Source: CAYJEQ01 sp964369235
GTDB taxonomy: Bacteria > Bacillota > Clostridia > Oscillospirales > Ruminococcaceae
Direction: 5' to 3'
DNA length: 23,420 nt
Assembly: GCA_964369235.1 (NCBI GenBank)
Contig: CAYJEQ010000041.1
Span: 1-23,420 of the forward strand
Part shown: piece by piece, positions 1-7,908 of the stretch
How the letters are laid out: each line of letters opens with the position of its first letter
Position numbering within the stretch: the first letter of the stretch is position 1
Notes under the pieces: model-generated
Told to the model about the DNA's origin: nothing
Seen by the model: the letters and a program-made list of their open reading frames with translations, nothing else
Databases searched by the model: none
Translations under genes and position numbers: made by a program

Positions 1-70
1 AAATCACTTTTTGATGACTTTTGCGTGACGGCAAAAGTTATTGGGGGATTAGGCATATTAATAGCTAACA

Positions 71-107
71 GTAATATTGCTATGGGGCAACGCCCCTTGC
101 TGAGGTG
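71..107. repeat. Intergenic hairpin repeat, copy 1
   Basis: This matches 261-297 almost base for base. Both begin GTAATATTGCTATGGG and end CTTGCTGAGGT, and they differ by a one-base shift in the G and C runs and a few substitutions. The core GGGGC-AAC-GCCCC (84-96) can form a hairpin. A related string, CTATGGGGCAA, recurs near 12688. Confidence 0.7.
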
Positions 108-260
108 CTGTGGTTTAGGGCAGAGTTAATAGACAACAATAATCACCCCACTATAATAATGCTGTGTTTTAAGGTTGAGTAAGTAAACAGCATCAATCAA
201 CACCTAAAGGGCTAACAGATAGGTTCTCTCCTACATATGAACATGAGTAAGTAGATAACG

Positions 261-297
261 GTAATATTGCTATGGGCAACGCCCCCTTGCTGAGGTA
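261..297. repeat. Intergenic hairpin repeat, copy 2
   Basis: Second copy of the 71-107 repeat, in the same orientation, with the hairpin core written GGGCAACGCCC. Both copies are followed at a distance by a C-rich stretch (ACCCCACTAT near 148; CCCCCACTAT at 316), so the repeated unit may be nearer 90 bases and degenerate. Confidence 0.7.
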
Positions 298-312
298 CTT
301 TGACCATATAAA

Positions 313-358
313 TAACCCCCACTATTTCTCGAATTAACAGTAGAAATAGTGGGGGTTA
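313..358 (-). terminator. Terminator of the MBOAT-DHHW unit
   Basis: A perfect 17-bp inverted repeat: TAACCCCCACTATTTCT at 313-329 pairs with 342-358 across a 12-base loop. It lies about 60 bases past the stop codon of the minus-strand DHHW gene. On the minus strand it is followed by TTATATGG, a weak T-rich tail, so intrinsic termination is likely but the tail is not ideal. Confidence 0.65.
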
Positions 359-420
359 CTGATATTATTAAATTTACAGCTGTTACATTATAACAGCTAA
401 AACCCTTAAGAAGCAGTAAG

Positions 421-1926
421 CTAGGTATCTTCACTGCTAAAGTTTTCATCTTCTAAAAAATTGTCCTCTGAGGGTAACTCCTCTGTAGGTAACTCATCTG
501 AGGTGAGCTCCTCGGTAGATTCCTCTAATGGTACTTCCTCTGGAACAGGTGTAGGGGTAGGTGCTGGAGTTGGTGGTACCCATACCTGATATTTAATGGT
601 TTCTAAACGATTAATATTATAAGGGGTGTAAGCAGACATAATATTATTGAGGAATAATAACTCATTAATCTGATTATTTTCTATTATAGGCACAATACCC
701 TGCTGTACATACCTACCATCTACCACATAAATCTCCTGATAATGATTAACCAAAAATGGTATAAAGGCGTTGGCATAGGATTCCTTGACTATCATGATTT
801 TTCTGTTGTTTTGAATTTCGGTGGTAATTTTCATCATAGGCTGATCACCGTGGATAAATACCATATAGGCATTACTGCCCTTTACACCTTTGGCGTATAG
901 GCTAGTAGGTACAGGATAGTAGGGCTGATCCTTAAGATACATCTCTACTGTGTGGGGGGTGTCTATGGTGTAGTAATCAAGGTAATCTATGTTTTCTAGT
1001 AGGCTCTGATCCTGTGTCCAAGCATAAAGTGTCCCAACGAAATCCTCTATACGGGTGGTTTCTAGCTCCTCAAGAGCAATAGGCTCAAATCCAGCAGACT
1101 GGGCAAAGGCTGTGTATCCATAGTATGCTCCCAGTGCTGTCCAGTGATGGTCGGTATTAAAGTAGATATACTCATCTTTGTGAGCCTCAAGCTGACTATA
1201 GGCATCTACGGAAATAACCTGACTATCTAGGGCGTTGTAAATAGTGTCAATAGCAGGTTCTTGTGGGTGGCTTACATCACTGTATTTATCAGGAAGGTAG
1301 AACTCAATACTGGTAGGCACTATCATATTATAAATCTGAACATCTTCCCCAAGTATAGGCAGATAGCTGTCTATAGTATCGGCATACCACTGACCTACTG
1401 AGGCACTTCCACCAAATATTGCTAAACCTCGGTTTTTATAGATAAAAGTTGCCCCCAACTGTTGTCCTGTAGCGTCATCTTCTGGGGTGGGAGTAGGCTC
1501 AGGGCTTGGGGTAGTTTCTGGATTAGTAGTTGTAGCTATGTCCTCATTAGCTGATGGGATAGAGCTAGTAGGTGGTGTTGCTGGGGTGGAGGAAGCACCA
1601 CTATGGATTTTTACATCTTCATAGCGATAACCTCGCATTTCCTCTAACTGGGAGGTAAGGGCAACAAATCCATCACGAAATACAAAATTATCCCTATAGT
1701 ACATAGATAAACCCTCTGTATATTCCCCAGAAAAATAATCTTCTGTGGAAAACTGGGGAAGTTTTGCCAGTTCTCGCTTTTCTATCTGGGAAAATTCCTC
1801 TTTAGGGGATAGATAGGTAAGTACTGCCATTATCACAATAAAGGAGAGAAAACAGCAGATATTAAATATAGCAAAGGCTTTGGTATAAACGGTGGTATCT
1901 AGTCCGTTGTATTTTTTATCCTCCAT
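421..1926 (-). CDS. DHHW/SGNH (AlgX/AlgJ-like) envelope O-acylation protein
   Basis: Probably a membrane-anchored, extracellular SGNH-type O-acetyl transferase or esterase partner of the MBOAT protein encoded just upstream. From the chosen start it has about 501 residues: a short cytoplasmic tail, one membrane helix near residues 15-39, a Thr/Pro-rich low-complexity linker (about 110-150), then the catalytic region. The DHHW motif, which names the family, is near residue 260; ESYANAF near 382 is the likely serine block. The C-terminus is a Pro-Thr then Glu-rich acidic tail. An in-frame ATG exists seven codons upstream at 1947 but has no visible ribosome site; the ATG at 1926 has AAAGGA about 12 bases before it. 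The gap to the MBOAT gene holds a TGTGGG/CCCACA hairpin (1955-1971). Family call is firm; the polymer modified is unknown. Confidence 0.85.
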   Translation of the reverse strand: MEDKKYNGLDTTVYTKAFAIFNICCFLSFIVIMAVLTYLSPKEEFSQIEKRELAKLPQFSTEDYFSGEYTEGLSMYYRDNFVFRDGFVALTSQLEEMRGYRYEDVKIHSGASSTPATPPTSSIPSANEDIATTTNPETTPSPEPTPTPEDDATGQQLGATFIYKNRGLAIFGGSASVGQWYADTIDSYLPILGEDVQIYNMIVPTSIEFYLPDKYSDVSHPQEPAIDTIYNALDSQVISVDAYSQLEAHKDEYIYFNTDHHWTALGAYYGYTAFAQSAGFEPIALEELETTRIEDFVGTLYAWTQDQSLLENIDYLDYYTIDTPHTVEMYLKDQPYYPVPTSLYAKGVKGSNAYMVFIHGDQPMMKITTEIQNNRKIMIVKESYANAFIPFLVNHYQEIYVVDGRYVQQGIVPIIENNQINELLFLNNIMSAYTPYNINRLETIKYQVWVPPTPAPTPTPVPEEVPLEESTEELTSDELPTEELPSEDNFLEDENFSSEDT

Positions 1927-2000
1927 TGTAATCTTTATTCCTTTCATGGTTTATTGTGGGATTTTCCCACAGGGGATTTACTAGAGTATATTAGCTCTGG

Positions 2001-3410
2001 TTAAAATCTAAAGTAAAGAAATGGATTATAGCTTTCCCCTACAAGCATAGCTGTGGAGATAGCCAGTAGCATAAGGTTTAAAACAGGTTGTAGCCATAGT
2101 AAAAATCTCTGTTTAGGCTGGTTAAGGTGATTGCTAACAAAGCTTGTAAATAGCCTTACCACAGGTGTGGCAAAGATTATAGCAATAATAAACCAGTATA
2201 TATTAGCAAAGAAATCAAGGTTTGTAGCAAGGTTTGTGGTTGTCTGTAAGGTAATACCAAACATTATTTTGTAAACCTCTACTACAGTAGACAGGTCTAC
2301 ATAGTAAAACAGCACCCAGCTAAGCAGTGCTATAAACACTAGATAGATATGACAAAGCATACTAGGGAGTTTCTCCAGTAATTTTCCTAGGAAGAGTTTT
2401 TCTAGGGTGATTATTAGACCCCAATACAGTCCCCATAGGATAAAGTTTACACTGGCACCATGCCATAAACCTGTGGCAAACCACACAATGAGGAGATTAA
2501 GTAGTTGATGTTTTCTATTACCACCTAGGGGGATGTAGAGATAATCCCTGAAGAAGCTACCTAGGGATATATGCCATCTGCGCCAGAAGTCTGTGGCAGA
2601 TTTGGCAATATAGGGATAGTTGAAGTTTTCCATATAATGAAAACCAAACATCCTACCTAGTCCAATAGCCATATCGGAATAACCAGAAAAATCATAGTAA
2701 ATTTGTAGGGCGTAAAGGGAAATTCCAAACCAACTACCTACTGTAGTAAGGCTGGTTAAATCCCCATCTAGGTAGGTAGTAGCGAGGGCGCCAGCTTGGT
2801 TTGCTATAAGGACTTTTTTAGTAAGGCCTATAATAAATCGGCTGATACCTGTGCTTATATCTCTAATATCCACCTGACGGTGGTCAATTTCATGGGCTAT
2901 ATGGCTGTATCTAACTATTGGGCCAGCTACAAGCTGATGGTATAGAGATACAAACATTAAAAATTTTAAGAAGGATTTCTGAGGGGCGACCTGTCCTCTA
3001 TAAACATCTATAACATAGGATATAGTCTGAAAGGTATAAAAGGATATACCAATAGGTAGGCTGTACTGGGGAATAGGTAGTGAAAGCCCTGTAAGGTCAT
3101 TTATTCCACCGGCGAAAAAAGCCCCGTATTTAAATACCGATAGCAGTCCAATATTTAGGATAAGGCTACTGGCTACAGCAAGTTTAGCTGTGATTCCACT
3201 GGGGTTTGCCCCAATAATCCTACCGTGAAAGTAGTCAATAGTGGCTGAGAATATAAGCAAGGTAATCCAAACAGGCTCACCCCAACTATAGAAGAATAGG
3301 GAGAAAGCTATAAGAACTAGATTGCGAAAGGATTTATTTTTTGTTATATAATATAGTATTAAATTCAGTGGCAGAAATAGATATATAAATATTAAATCGG
3401 CAAAAACCAA
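2001..3410 (-). CDS. MBOAT-family O-acyltransferase (AlgI/DltB-like)
   Basis: A polytopic membrane acyltransferase of 469 residues, the usual size for AlgI/DltB/PatA relatives. These enzymes carry acyl groups across the membrane for O-acylation of surface polymers. Family signatures seen are the N-terminal FLPLNLILYY and SLFFYSWGEP segments, WRRWHISLGSFFRDY with the conserved His near residue 280, and GLWHGAS with the second conserved His near 317. The start is TTG with AAAGGAGG ten bases upstream. It is the first gene of a two-gene unit with the DHHW protein, 53-74 bases before it depending on the start used there; this pairing mirrors AlgI with AlgJ/AlgX. No DltA or DltC gene is nearby, so D-alanylation is less likely than O-acetylation. 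The substrate cannot be told from sequence. Confidence 0.92.
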   Translation of the reverse strand: MVFADLIFIYLFLPLNLILYYITKNKSFRNLVLIAFSLFFYSWGEPVWITLLIFSATIDYFHGRIIGANPSGITAKLAVASSLILNIGLLSVFKYGAFFAGGINDLTGLSLPIPQYSLPIGISFYTFQTISYVIDVYRGQVAPQKSFLKFLMFVSLYHQLVAGPIVRYSHIAHEIDHRQVDIRDISTGISRFIIGLTKKVLIANQAGALATTYLDGDLTSLTTVGSWFGISLYALQIYYDFSGYSDMAIGLGRMFGFHYMENFNYPYIAKSATDFWRRWHISLGSFFRDYLYIPLGGNRKHQLLNLLIVWFATGLWHGASVNFILWGLYWGLIITLEKLFLGKLLEKLPSMLCHIYLVFIALLSWVLFYYVDLSTVVEVYKIMFGITLQTTTNLATNLDFFANIYWFIIAIIFATPVVRLFTSFVSNHLNQPKQRFLLWLQPVLNLMLLAISTAMLVGESYNPFLYFRF

Positions 3411-3469
3411 AAGCTGTGTGCCTCCTTTGTATGCTAGATGTTATTAGCAAAACTATGACTTTAGTATCC

Positions 3470-3498
3470 ATTATATTACATCATAAAGACTATTGCAA
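3470..3498 (-). promoter_or_regulatory. Sigma-A-type promoter for the MBOAT-DHHW unit
   Basis: Read on the minus strand, TTGCAA (3493-3498) is followed after 17 bases by a perfect TATAAT (3470-3475). It lies about 60 bases before the MBOAT start. Confidence 0.7.
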
Positions 3499-3548
3499 TG
3501 AAGATATATACTATTTGCAAAATATATTGACTTTTTGCTGTGAAAAAC

Positions 3549-3577
3549 TTGATTTTAACCTATGTATACTGTAAAAT
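3549..3577 (+). promoter_or_regulatory. Probable promoter for the EamA transporter
   Basis: TTGATT (3549-3554), 17 bases, then TAAAAT (3572-3577), about 40 bases before the transporter start. A TATACT (3565-3570) lies nearby but lacks a well-spaced -35. It is divergent from the MBOAT promoter. Confidence 0.5.
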
Positions 3578-3619
3578 CATTATGATGAATTTAAATGATG
3601 AGAAAGGTAACACCCTTTA

Positions 3620-4498
3620 ATGATGACAAAAAGTAATAAAGCACAACTAGCCATGGTAGCTACAGTATTTTTATGGAGTACCGGTGGTGTGCTAATTAAA
3701 CTAATCCCTTGGAATGCTCAACTTATTACCGGATTACGAAGTTTAATAGCTGTAATAATGCTTATAATCTACCTAAAACAACAAAAATTAGAATTTTCTA
3801 TTAATAGATTTTCCTTTTTTACAGCTTTAGGTCTTTATGGTAATTTTTACTGCTATGTAACAGCTGCCAAAATTACCACTGCGACAAATGCTATTATGCT
3901 CTCCTCCACCCATCCAATATTTATTATAATTATGGCTGCTTTTATATTTAAACAAAAGCCTACCAAAAAACAGATTATCGCCATTACAGGTTGCTTTATT
4001 GGAATATGCCTATTCTTTATAGGGGATATAGGCACAGGTGCTATGTATGGTAACCTATTAGCCCTGGCTGCTGGGCTTATGATGGCTGTAGTCCATCTGT
4101 CCTCTACCAAAAATACCAGTAGGGATTCTGCATTATCAGGATTAATACTAGGCCATCTTCTTACCGCTGTAATTAATACACCTTTAGGACTTATGGCTGG
4201 TGATGTAGATATATCCTATCTATCAGTAATAGGGATTATATTTATGGGTGTACTACAAACAGGTTTAGCCTATATACTATATAACTACGCTTCCCAGAAT
4301 ATCTCAGCCTTTAACTGTTCCCTAATTAGTATGATAGAGCCACTGATTAATCCATTATGGGTGTTTATAATAGTGGGAGAAGTGCCTACTATGATGGCTG
4401 TAATCGGTGGTACCATAGTAACATTAACAGTAAGTTGGTGGTGTATCTACAGTGCTAGTTTAGTTAAAAATAATATGCCCACAGATATAGGTGGATAA
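3620..4498 (+). CDS. EamA-family (DMT superfamily) transporter
   Basis: A 292-residue membrane protein with about ten hydrophobic segments arranged as two EamA repeats, the standard size for the drug/metabolite transporter superfamily. Typical marks are the N-terminal ATVFLWSTGGVLIK segment and, in the second half, SLISMIEPLINPLWVF, which matches the end-of-repeat signature. Members export or import small metabolites such as amino acids, nucleosides or sugars; the substrate cannot be inferred here. AGAAAGG sits about 12 bases before the first ATG, and a second ATG follows at once. It appears to be a single-gene unit between its own promoter and the bidirectional terminator at 4559-4597. Confidence 0.88.
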   Translation: MMTKSNKAQLAMVATVFLWSTGGVLIKLIPWNAQLITGLRSLIAVIMLIIYLKQQKLEFSINRFSFFTALGLYGNFYCYVTAAKITTATNAIMLSSTHPIFIIIMAAFIFKQKPTKKQIIAITGCFIGICLFFIGDIGTGAMYGNLLALAAGLMMAVVHLSSTKNTSRDSALSGLILGHLLTAVINTPLGLMAGDVDISYLSVIGIIFMGVLQTGLAYILYNYASQNISAFNCSLISMIEPLINPLWVFIIVGEVPTMMAVIGGTIVTLTVSWWCIYSASLVKNNMPTDIGG

Positions 4499-4558
4499 AC
4501 AAAGGATTTACTACATACTAGGATTTATACTACCCTTTAGGTGAAAACATCAATGAAA

Positions 4559-4599
4559 AATACTCCCAGTCTAATTAACTAGATTGGGAGTATTATTTT
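4559..4599. terminator. Bidirectional rho-independent terminator
   Basis: A stem of about 13-14 bp (AATACTCCCAGTCT pairing with AGATTGGGAGTATT, one G-T pair) with an eight-base loop. It is followed by TTTTTT on the plus strand and by ATTTTTCATTG on the minus strand. It ends the EamA gene and could also stop transcripts from the minus side. Confidence 0.8.
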
Positions 4600-4663
4600 T
4601 TAATATGGTGGCAAAGCCACTCCTACACTATTCACCAGCCAATGTAATTGGGTGTATTCACTA

Positions 4664-4697
4664 ATAAATAATCCAAGTGCAACGAAGGATTATTTAT
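4664..4697 (-). terminator. Hairpin at the end of the GNAT gene
   Basis: A perfect 11-bp inverted repeat, ATAAATAATCC (4664-4674) with 4687-4697, that includes the stop codon of the minus-strand GNAT gene. On the minus strand it is followed by TAGTG, so the T-rich part lies in the stem. A smaller hairpin, GTGGC-AAA-GCCAC, lies at 4608-4620. Confidence 0.45.
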
Positions 4698-5166
4698 ACT
4701 TTACTGGCTTTTCAAATATATAGATAGGATTGCCATGTTCTAAAAATTCCCCTACTACCTCATAGCCGAAATCAGTATAAAATTTAAAATTATCCTTCTT
4801 ATCCACAGGGGTGGTTAGGGTAAATACTTTAGCATCTACAGTATTATTATGGGCAAAATCCATCATCATTTTCCCTATGCCTTTTCCCTGAAAATCAGGT
4901 AGGGTAACTAGGGCTTTAACCTCGTAAACACCCTCTCGGTCAGTGGGCATTACAGATATAGTGGACACAGGCTCCTCACCAAGATAACCGATATATGTAT
5001 GACCAAAGTCAATACACTGAATGGTTTTTTCCTCAGCGCGATGATAGCTAGGAGGTTTATATCCATATCTTACAAAATCAGCATGAAAGCCCTTATCTAG
5101 TAGAGCGGTGATGGTATCTATAAAGTATTTGGTATTAGTGGCACGACTGATAATAAAACTATCCAT
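4690..5166 (-). CDS. GNAT-family N-acetyltransferase
   Basis: A 158-residue cytoplasmic GNAT enzyme, which would transfer an acetyl group from acetyl-CoA to an amine. Motif A, the CoA pyrophosphate loop, is clear at about residues 92-99 (QGKGIGKM), preceded by the beta-4 strand VKALVTLPDF. The C-terminal FKFYTDFGYEVVGEF matches the family's N-x-x-F-Y-x-x-x-G-F/Y end. The start is supported by AAAGGAGAGG about five bases before the ATG. It stands alone between convergent EamA and divergent lacI-like genes. The acceptor substrate is unknown. Confidence 0.88.
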   Translation of the reverse strand: MDSFIISRATNTKYFIDTITALLDKGFHADFVRYGYKPPSYHRAEEKTIQCIDFGHTYIGYLGEEPVSTISVMPTDREGVYEVKALVTLPDFQGKGIGKMMMDFAHNNTVDAKVFTLTTPVDKKDNFKFYTDFGYEVVGEFLEHGNPIYIFEKPVKYK

Positions 5167-5526
5167 ATTCCCTCTCCTTTAAGTGTTATTTGTATTATAT
5201 AGTAGTGTAAACATTGTAAAAACAAAACATCTTAAAAAACATATTAATTCTATTATAACATGTTATATAGGAATGTAAATAATAAAAAGTGCATATTATT
5301 TTAAATTTTATTTAGTTATTATAACAATATCCATGAATAAACTACTATATATTCCAACATAATAACAATTATTTTGTAAACTGGAGTAAAAATTTAGTAA
5401 AATGTCTTGCTTTTTTATTTTTTTTAAGTATAATGTAAATGTAATAGCAAATTCTATAATAATCTTAGTAAAGTTATGTGGAATTTGCTGGATGATTTTG
5501 GAAAATCTCAGAAGGACGGTTAGTTA
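5167..5526. other. AT-rich divergent regulatory region
   Basis: This 360-base gap between the GNAT gene and the LacI-type gene has no plausible coding content. It contains a 14-bp perfect palindrome, TATAACATGTTATA (5254-5267), the promoter at 5407-5434, and a near-palindrome GATTTT-GG-AAAATC (5494-5507) just before the regulator start. Either palindrome could be an operator; neither has the central CG usual for LacI-family sites. Confidence 0.5.
5407..5434 (+). promoter_or_regulatory. Probable promoter of the LacI-type regulator
   Basis: TTGCTT (5407-5412), 16 bases, then a perfect TATAAT (5429-5434). It leaves a leader of about 85 bases before the ATG at 5527, containing the GATTTTGGAAAATC near-palindrome at 5494-5507. 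Confidence 0.55.
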
Positions 5527-6498
5527 ATGGCAACAATTAAAGAAATAGCACAGCTGGCAGGTGTTTCACCTTCGGCAGTATCCCGAGTTCTTAACAAGGA
5601 CGAAACCTTAATGGTAAGTAATGAGGTAAGGGAGAGGATATTTGCAGTATCCCACAAACTACAGTATGTACCACCAAAACAGCGCAGAGTCAATGTAAAT
5701 AATGGTATAGTAATAGGTATTGCCGATTGGCAGATTACAGTGCCTGGCTTATCCAATATAAAATATGACTTCTACCAAAATATCGCTAGAAGATTTTCTG
5801 ACAGCACGGTTAAGCTAGTGACTATTAAGCAAGGTGAGGACTGCACTGTAGATGGAGTAATTGCTTTTGGAGTATTTAATAAGGAAGACGAGGCTTTTTT
5901 AAGAAAGCAGTCACCTAATATTTTATTTATTAACTCTAAGGACAATGACTTTACCTATGATAGAATACAGGTAGAGTATCAAAGTGGACTTGTAAATATA
6001 GTGGATTATCTAATGGAATCTAGAGGACATAAAGAGATTAATTATATTGGTGCCATCTATGATAATAATGGAATAACCATAGGAAAAACCAGATACCGTT
6101 CCCTTAAGGAAATCCTTAGTGACCGTGGTATCTACAAGCCAGAAGATTTTCACATGGGTGAGTTTACCCGAGATAGTGGACATCTATTAACCCTAAAGGC
6201 TATAGGCAACAAAACCCTGCGTAAAGGTATTGTAGTAGGTAATGAGGAAATGGCAATAGGGGTAATACAGGCGCTAGAAGATGGTGGGATTGATTATAGT
6301 AACATGGACATTGTGGTATATAGAGATATAGAAACAGCCTATGATAATTTTACCAGTCACACTATAATTAAGATGTTCCCAGACTTTATGTGGGAAACAG
6401 CCCTGAAGATGATGATTGAGAAAATCAGTGGCAAGCGCAAACAATGTTATACAGCCATAATGCCTACAGATATTGTCTTCCCTTTTAATAGAATATAA
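5527..6498 (+). CDS. LacI/GalR-family transcriptional regulator
   Basis: A 323-residue DNA-binding regulator of normal LacI-family length. The N-terminal helix-turn-helix (residues about 2-23, ATIKEIAQLAGVSPSAVSR) and hinge region are canonical. The rest is a periplasmic-binding-protein-like sensor domain, close in feel to EbgR-type members. AAGGACGG lies about six bases before the ATG. It precedes the PhnDCEE-like transporter and a nucleotidase on the same strand, so it probably controls them. LacI-family sensors usually bind sugars or nucleosides, so a sugar-phosphate or nucleotide-linked effector is an inference from context. No effector can be read from the sequence. Confidence 0.9.
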   Translation: MATIKEIAQLAGVSPSAVSRVLNKDETLMVSNEVRERIFAVSHKLQYVPPKQRRVNVNNGIVIGIADWQITVPGLSNIKYDFYQNIARRFSDSTVKLVTIKQGEDCTVDGVIAFGVFNKEDEAFLRKQSPNILFINSKDNDFTYDRIQVEYQSGLVNIVDYLMESRGHKEINYIGAIYDNNGITIGKTRYRSLKEILSDRGIYKPEDFHMGEFTRDSGHLLTLKAIGNKTLRKGIVVGNEEMAIGVIQALEDGGIDYSNMDIVVYRDIETAYDNFTSHTIIKMFPDFMWETALKMMIEKISGKRKQCYTAIMPTDIVFPFNRI

Positions 6499-6530
6499 AG
6501 TATAAGACTAATCCCCATATTAATAGACAT

Positions 6531-6555
6531 AGAAAGATAACTATCTTTTTATAAT
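6531..6555 (+). promoter_or_regulatory. Possible operator or weak hairpin before phnD-like gene
   Basis: AAAGAT-AACT-ATCTTT (about 6533-6548) is a near-palindrome directly upstream of a TATAAT (6550-6555). It could be a regulator site overlapping a promoter for the transporter, or a weak AT-rich hairpin ending the lacI-like transcript. No good -35 is visible. Confidence 0.25.
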
Positions 6556-6584
6556 AAATAAATAAAAAAATGGAGGTTCTTCCC

Positions 6585-7637
6585 ATGAAGAAATTATTTG
6601 CACTACTTATGTCAGTTGCTATGCTAGCAGGATGTTCTAGCTCTGCACCAGAATCCTCTGAAACACAGGCAGAAGGCACAGAAGGTACAACAGGAACACA
6701 GACAATCGAGAAACTATCCATCGGATTTGTTCCATCTCGTGATCCAGACGAAATCGTAACAGCTACAGAACCACTAAAAGAAATGCTACAAACTGAACTA
6801 GCTACTTTAGGCTATGAAGTTGGTGAAGTAGAGATTACAGTTGGTACTAACTACGAAGTAGTAGGTGAAGGTCTTGACGCTGGTACAATTGATATCGGTC
6901 TAATTCCAGGAAGCACTTATGTATTATTTGATGAAGGCGCCGAAGTTATTCTAACAGCTACAAGAGCAGGACTAAGCATTGATGATGATAATGCAGCAGT
7001 ATGGAATGAAAACAAGCCAACAACAGCTTCTGAAGAAATGGCAGTTTCCTACCGTTCTCTAATTATCGCTGGCCCATCTGAAAAAGGACAGGAACTAGCA
7101 GCTAAGGTAAACGGTGGAGAAGAGCTAACATGGGAAGATCTAGATAGCGCTACATGGAGTGTAATGTCTACAACATCTCCAGCTGGTTATGTATATCCAT
7201 CTCTATGGCTACAGGAGCACTACGGTAAAGGTCTAACAGATCTAAGCAGTGCAGCTCAGGCAGACTCCTATGGTTCTGCATTTGCAAGACTTGCAGAAGG
7301 TCAGTCCGATGTAATTCTAATCTACGCTGATGCTCGTCGTGATAACGAGTCTAAGTGGACAGAAGAATTTGGTCGTACAGCATCTATCTGGGACGAAACA
7401 AATGTTATCGGTGTAACACCTGGTATCTACAACGATACAATTTCTGTAAGCAAGGAAATGGATCCAGCACTTGCAGAAGCAGTAGCACAGGCATTTATCA
7501 ATATTGGAAACACAGAAGCAGGTAAAGAAGTTATCTCTATCTACAATCACTCTGGTTACCAGAAGGCAACAGCAGCAGATTATGATTCTGAGCGTGCAGC
7601 ACAGGAACTAATTAAGCAGCTAAATGCAGCAGCATAA
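6585..7637 (+). CDS. phnD: PhnD-like substrate-binding lipoprotein
   Basis: Substrate-binding component of a phosphonate/phosphite/phosphate-type ABC importer, anchored outside the membrane as a lipoprotein. From the start at 6585 it has 350 residues; the signal peptide ends in the lipobox LAGC, with Cys17 as the lipidated residue. The mature part matches the PhnD/PtxB/HtxB family: IGFVPSRDPDEI at the start of the first lobe, a DIGLIPGSTYVLF segment, and a Thr/Ser-rich ligand loop, STTSPAGYVYPSLWL. An ATG 15 bases upstream (6570) overlaps the ribosome site GGAGG and is unlikely to be used. Codons are more uniform than in neighbouring genes, consistent with high expression. Substrate class is inferred by family only; other organophosphates are possible. 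Confidence 0.88.
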   Translation: MKKLFALLMSVAMLAGCSSSAPESSETQAEGTEGTTGTQTIEKLSIGFVPSRDPDEIVTATEPLKEMLQTELATLGYEVGEVEITVGTNYEVVGEGLDAGTIDIGLIPGSTYVLFDEGAEVILTATRAGLSIDDDNAAVWNENKPTTASEEMAVSYRSLIIAGPSEKGQELAAKVNGGEELTWEDLDSATWSVMSTTSPAGYVYPSLWLQEHYGKGLTDLSSAAQADSYGSAFARLAEGQSDVILIYADARRDNESKWTEEFGRTASIWDETNVIGVTPGIYNDTISVSKEMDPALAEAVAQAFINIGNTEAGKEVISIYNHSGYQKATAADYDSERAAQELIKQLNAAA

Positions 7638-7672
7638 TTTTATAGATTATAGTTTATAAACAGTAAGAGATT

Positions 7673-7788
7673 AGCATGGAAAGGTAATAGTATTATATAG
7701 TGTCATAGGAGTATTTCTAGGACAGGTTATCTTATAAAGATGTAATTTATAAGAGGATTAATACTAATCTTTCCATGCTTTTTATTTT
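7673..7788 (+). terminator. Branched terminator or attenuator between phnD and phnC
   Basis: A long outer stem pairs 7673-7695 with 7759-7779: 11 perfect pairs starting AGCATGGAAAG, a small internal loop, then about eight more. It is followed by TTTTATTTT. Inside lie a hairpin CTTATAAA/TTTATAAG (7731-7753) and a weaker one (GTC-TAG with CTA-GAC, 7702-7723), giving a three-stem fold. It probably limits read-through from the abundant binding-protein message into the ATPase and permease genes. Confidence 0.7.
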
Positions 7789-7908
7789 AATAAGAGAATG
7801 TAACTACATATTTTATAAAAGATTACAGATAGTATCTATATAAAAGAAAAAGATTAAAGATAAATCCATAGTAAAAACACACCCTGGTAGGTGGAATGGA
7901 GCATTGTT

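Larger units (their letters stand above)
1..420. other. Noncoding region with duplicated hairpin repeats
   Basis: No convincing gene is seen here. The stretch holds a small hairpin (ACTTTTGC at 17-24 with GCAAAAGT at 31-38), two copies of a roughly 37-base repeat (71-107 and 261-297), and a strong terminator stem at 313-358. Short related segments such as GAGTAAGTA and GAGTTAATA recur between the repeat copies, so the area may be a decayed array of intergenic repeats. It lies downstream of the minus-strand DHHW gene. Confidence 0.6.
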
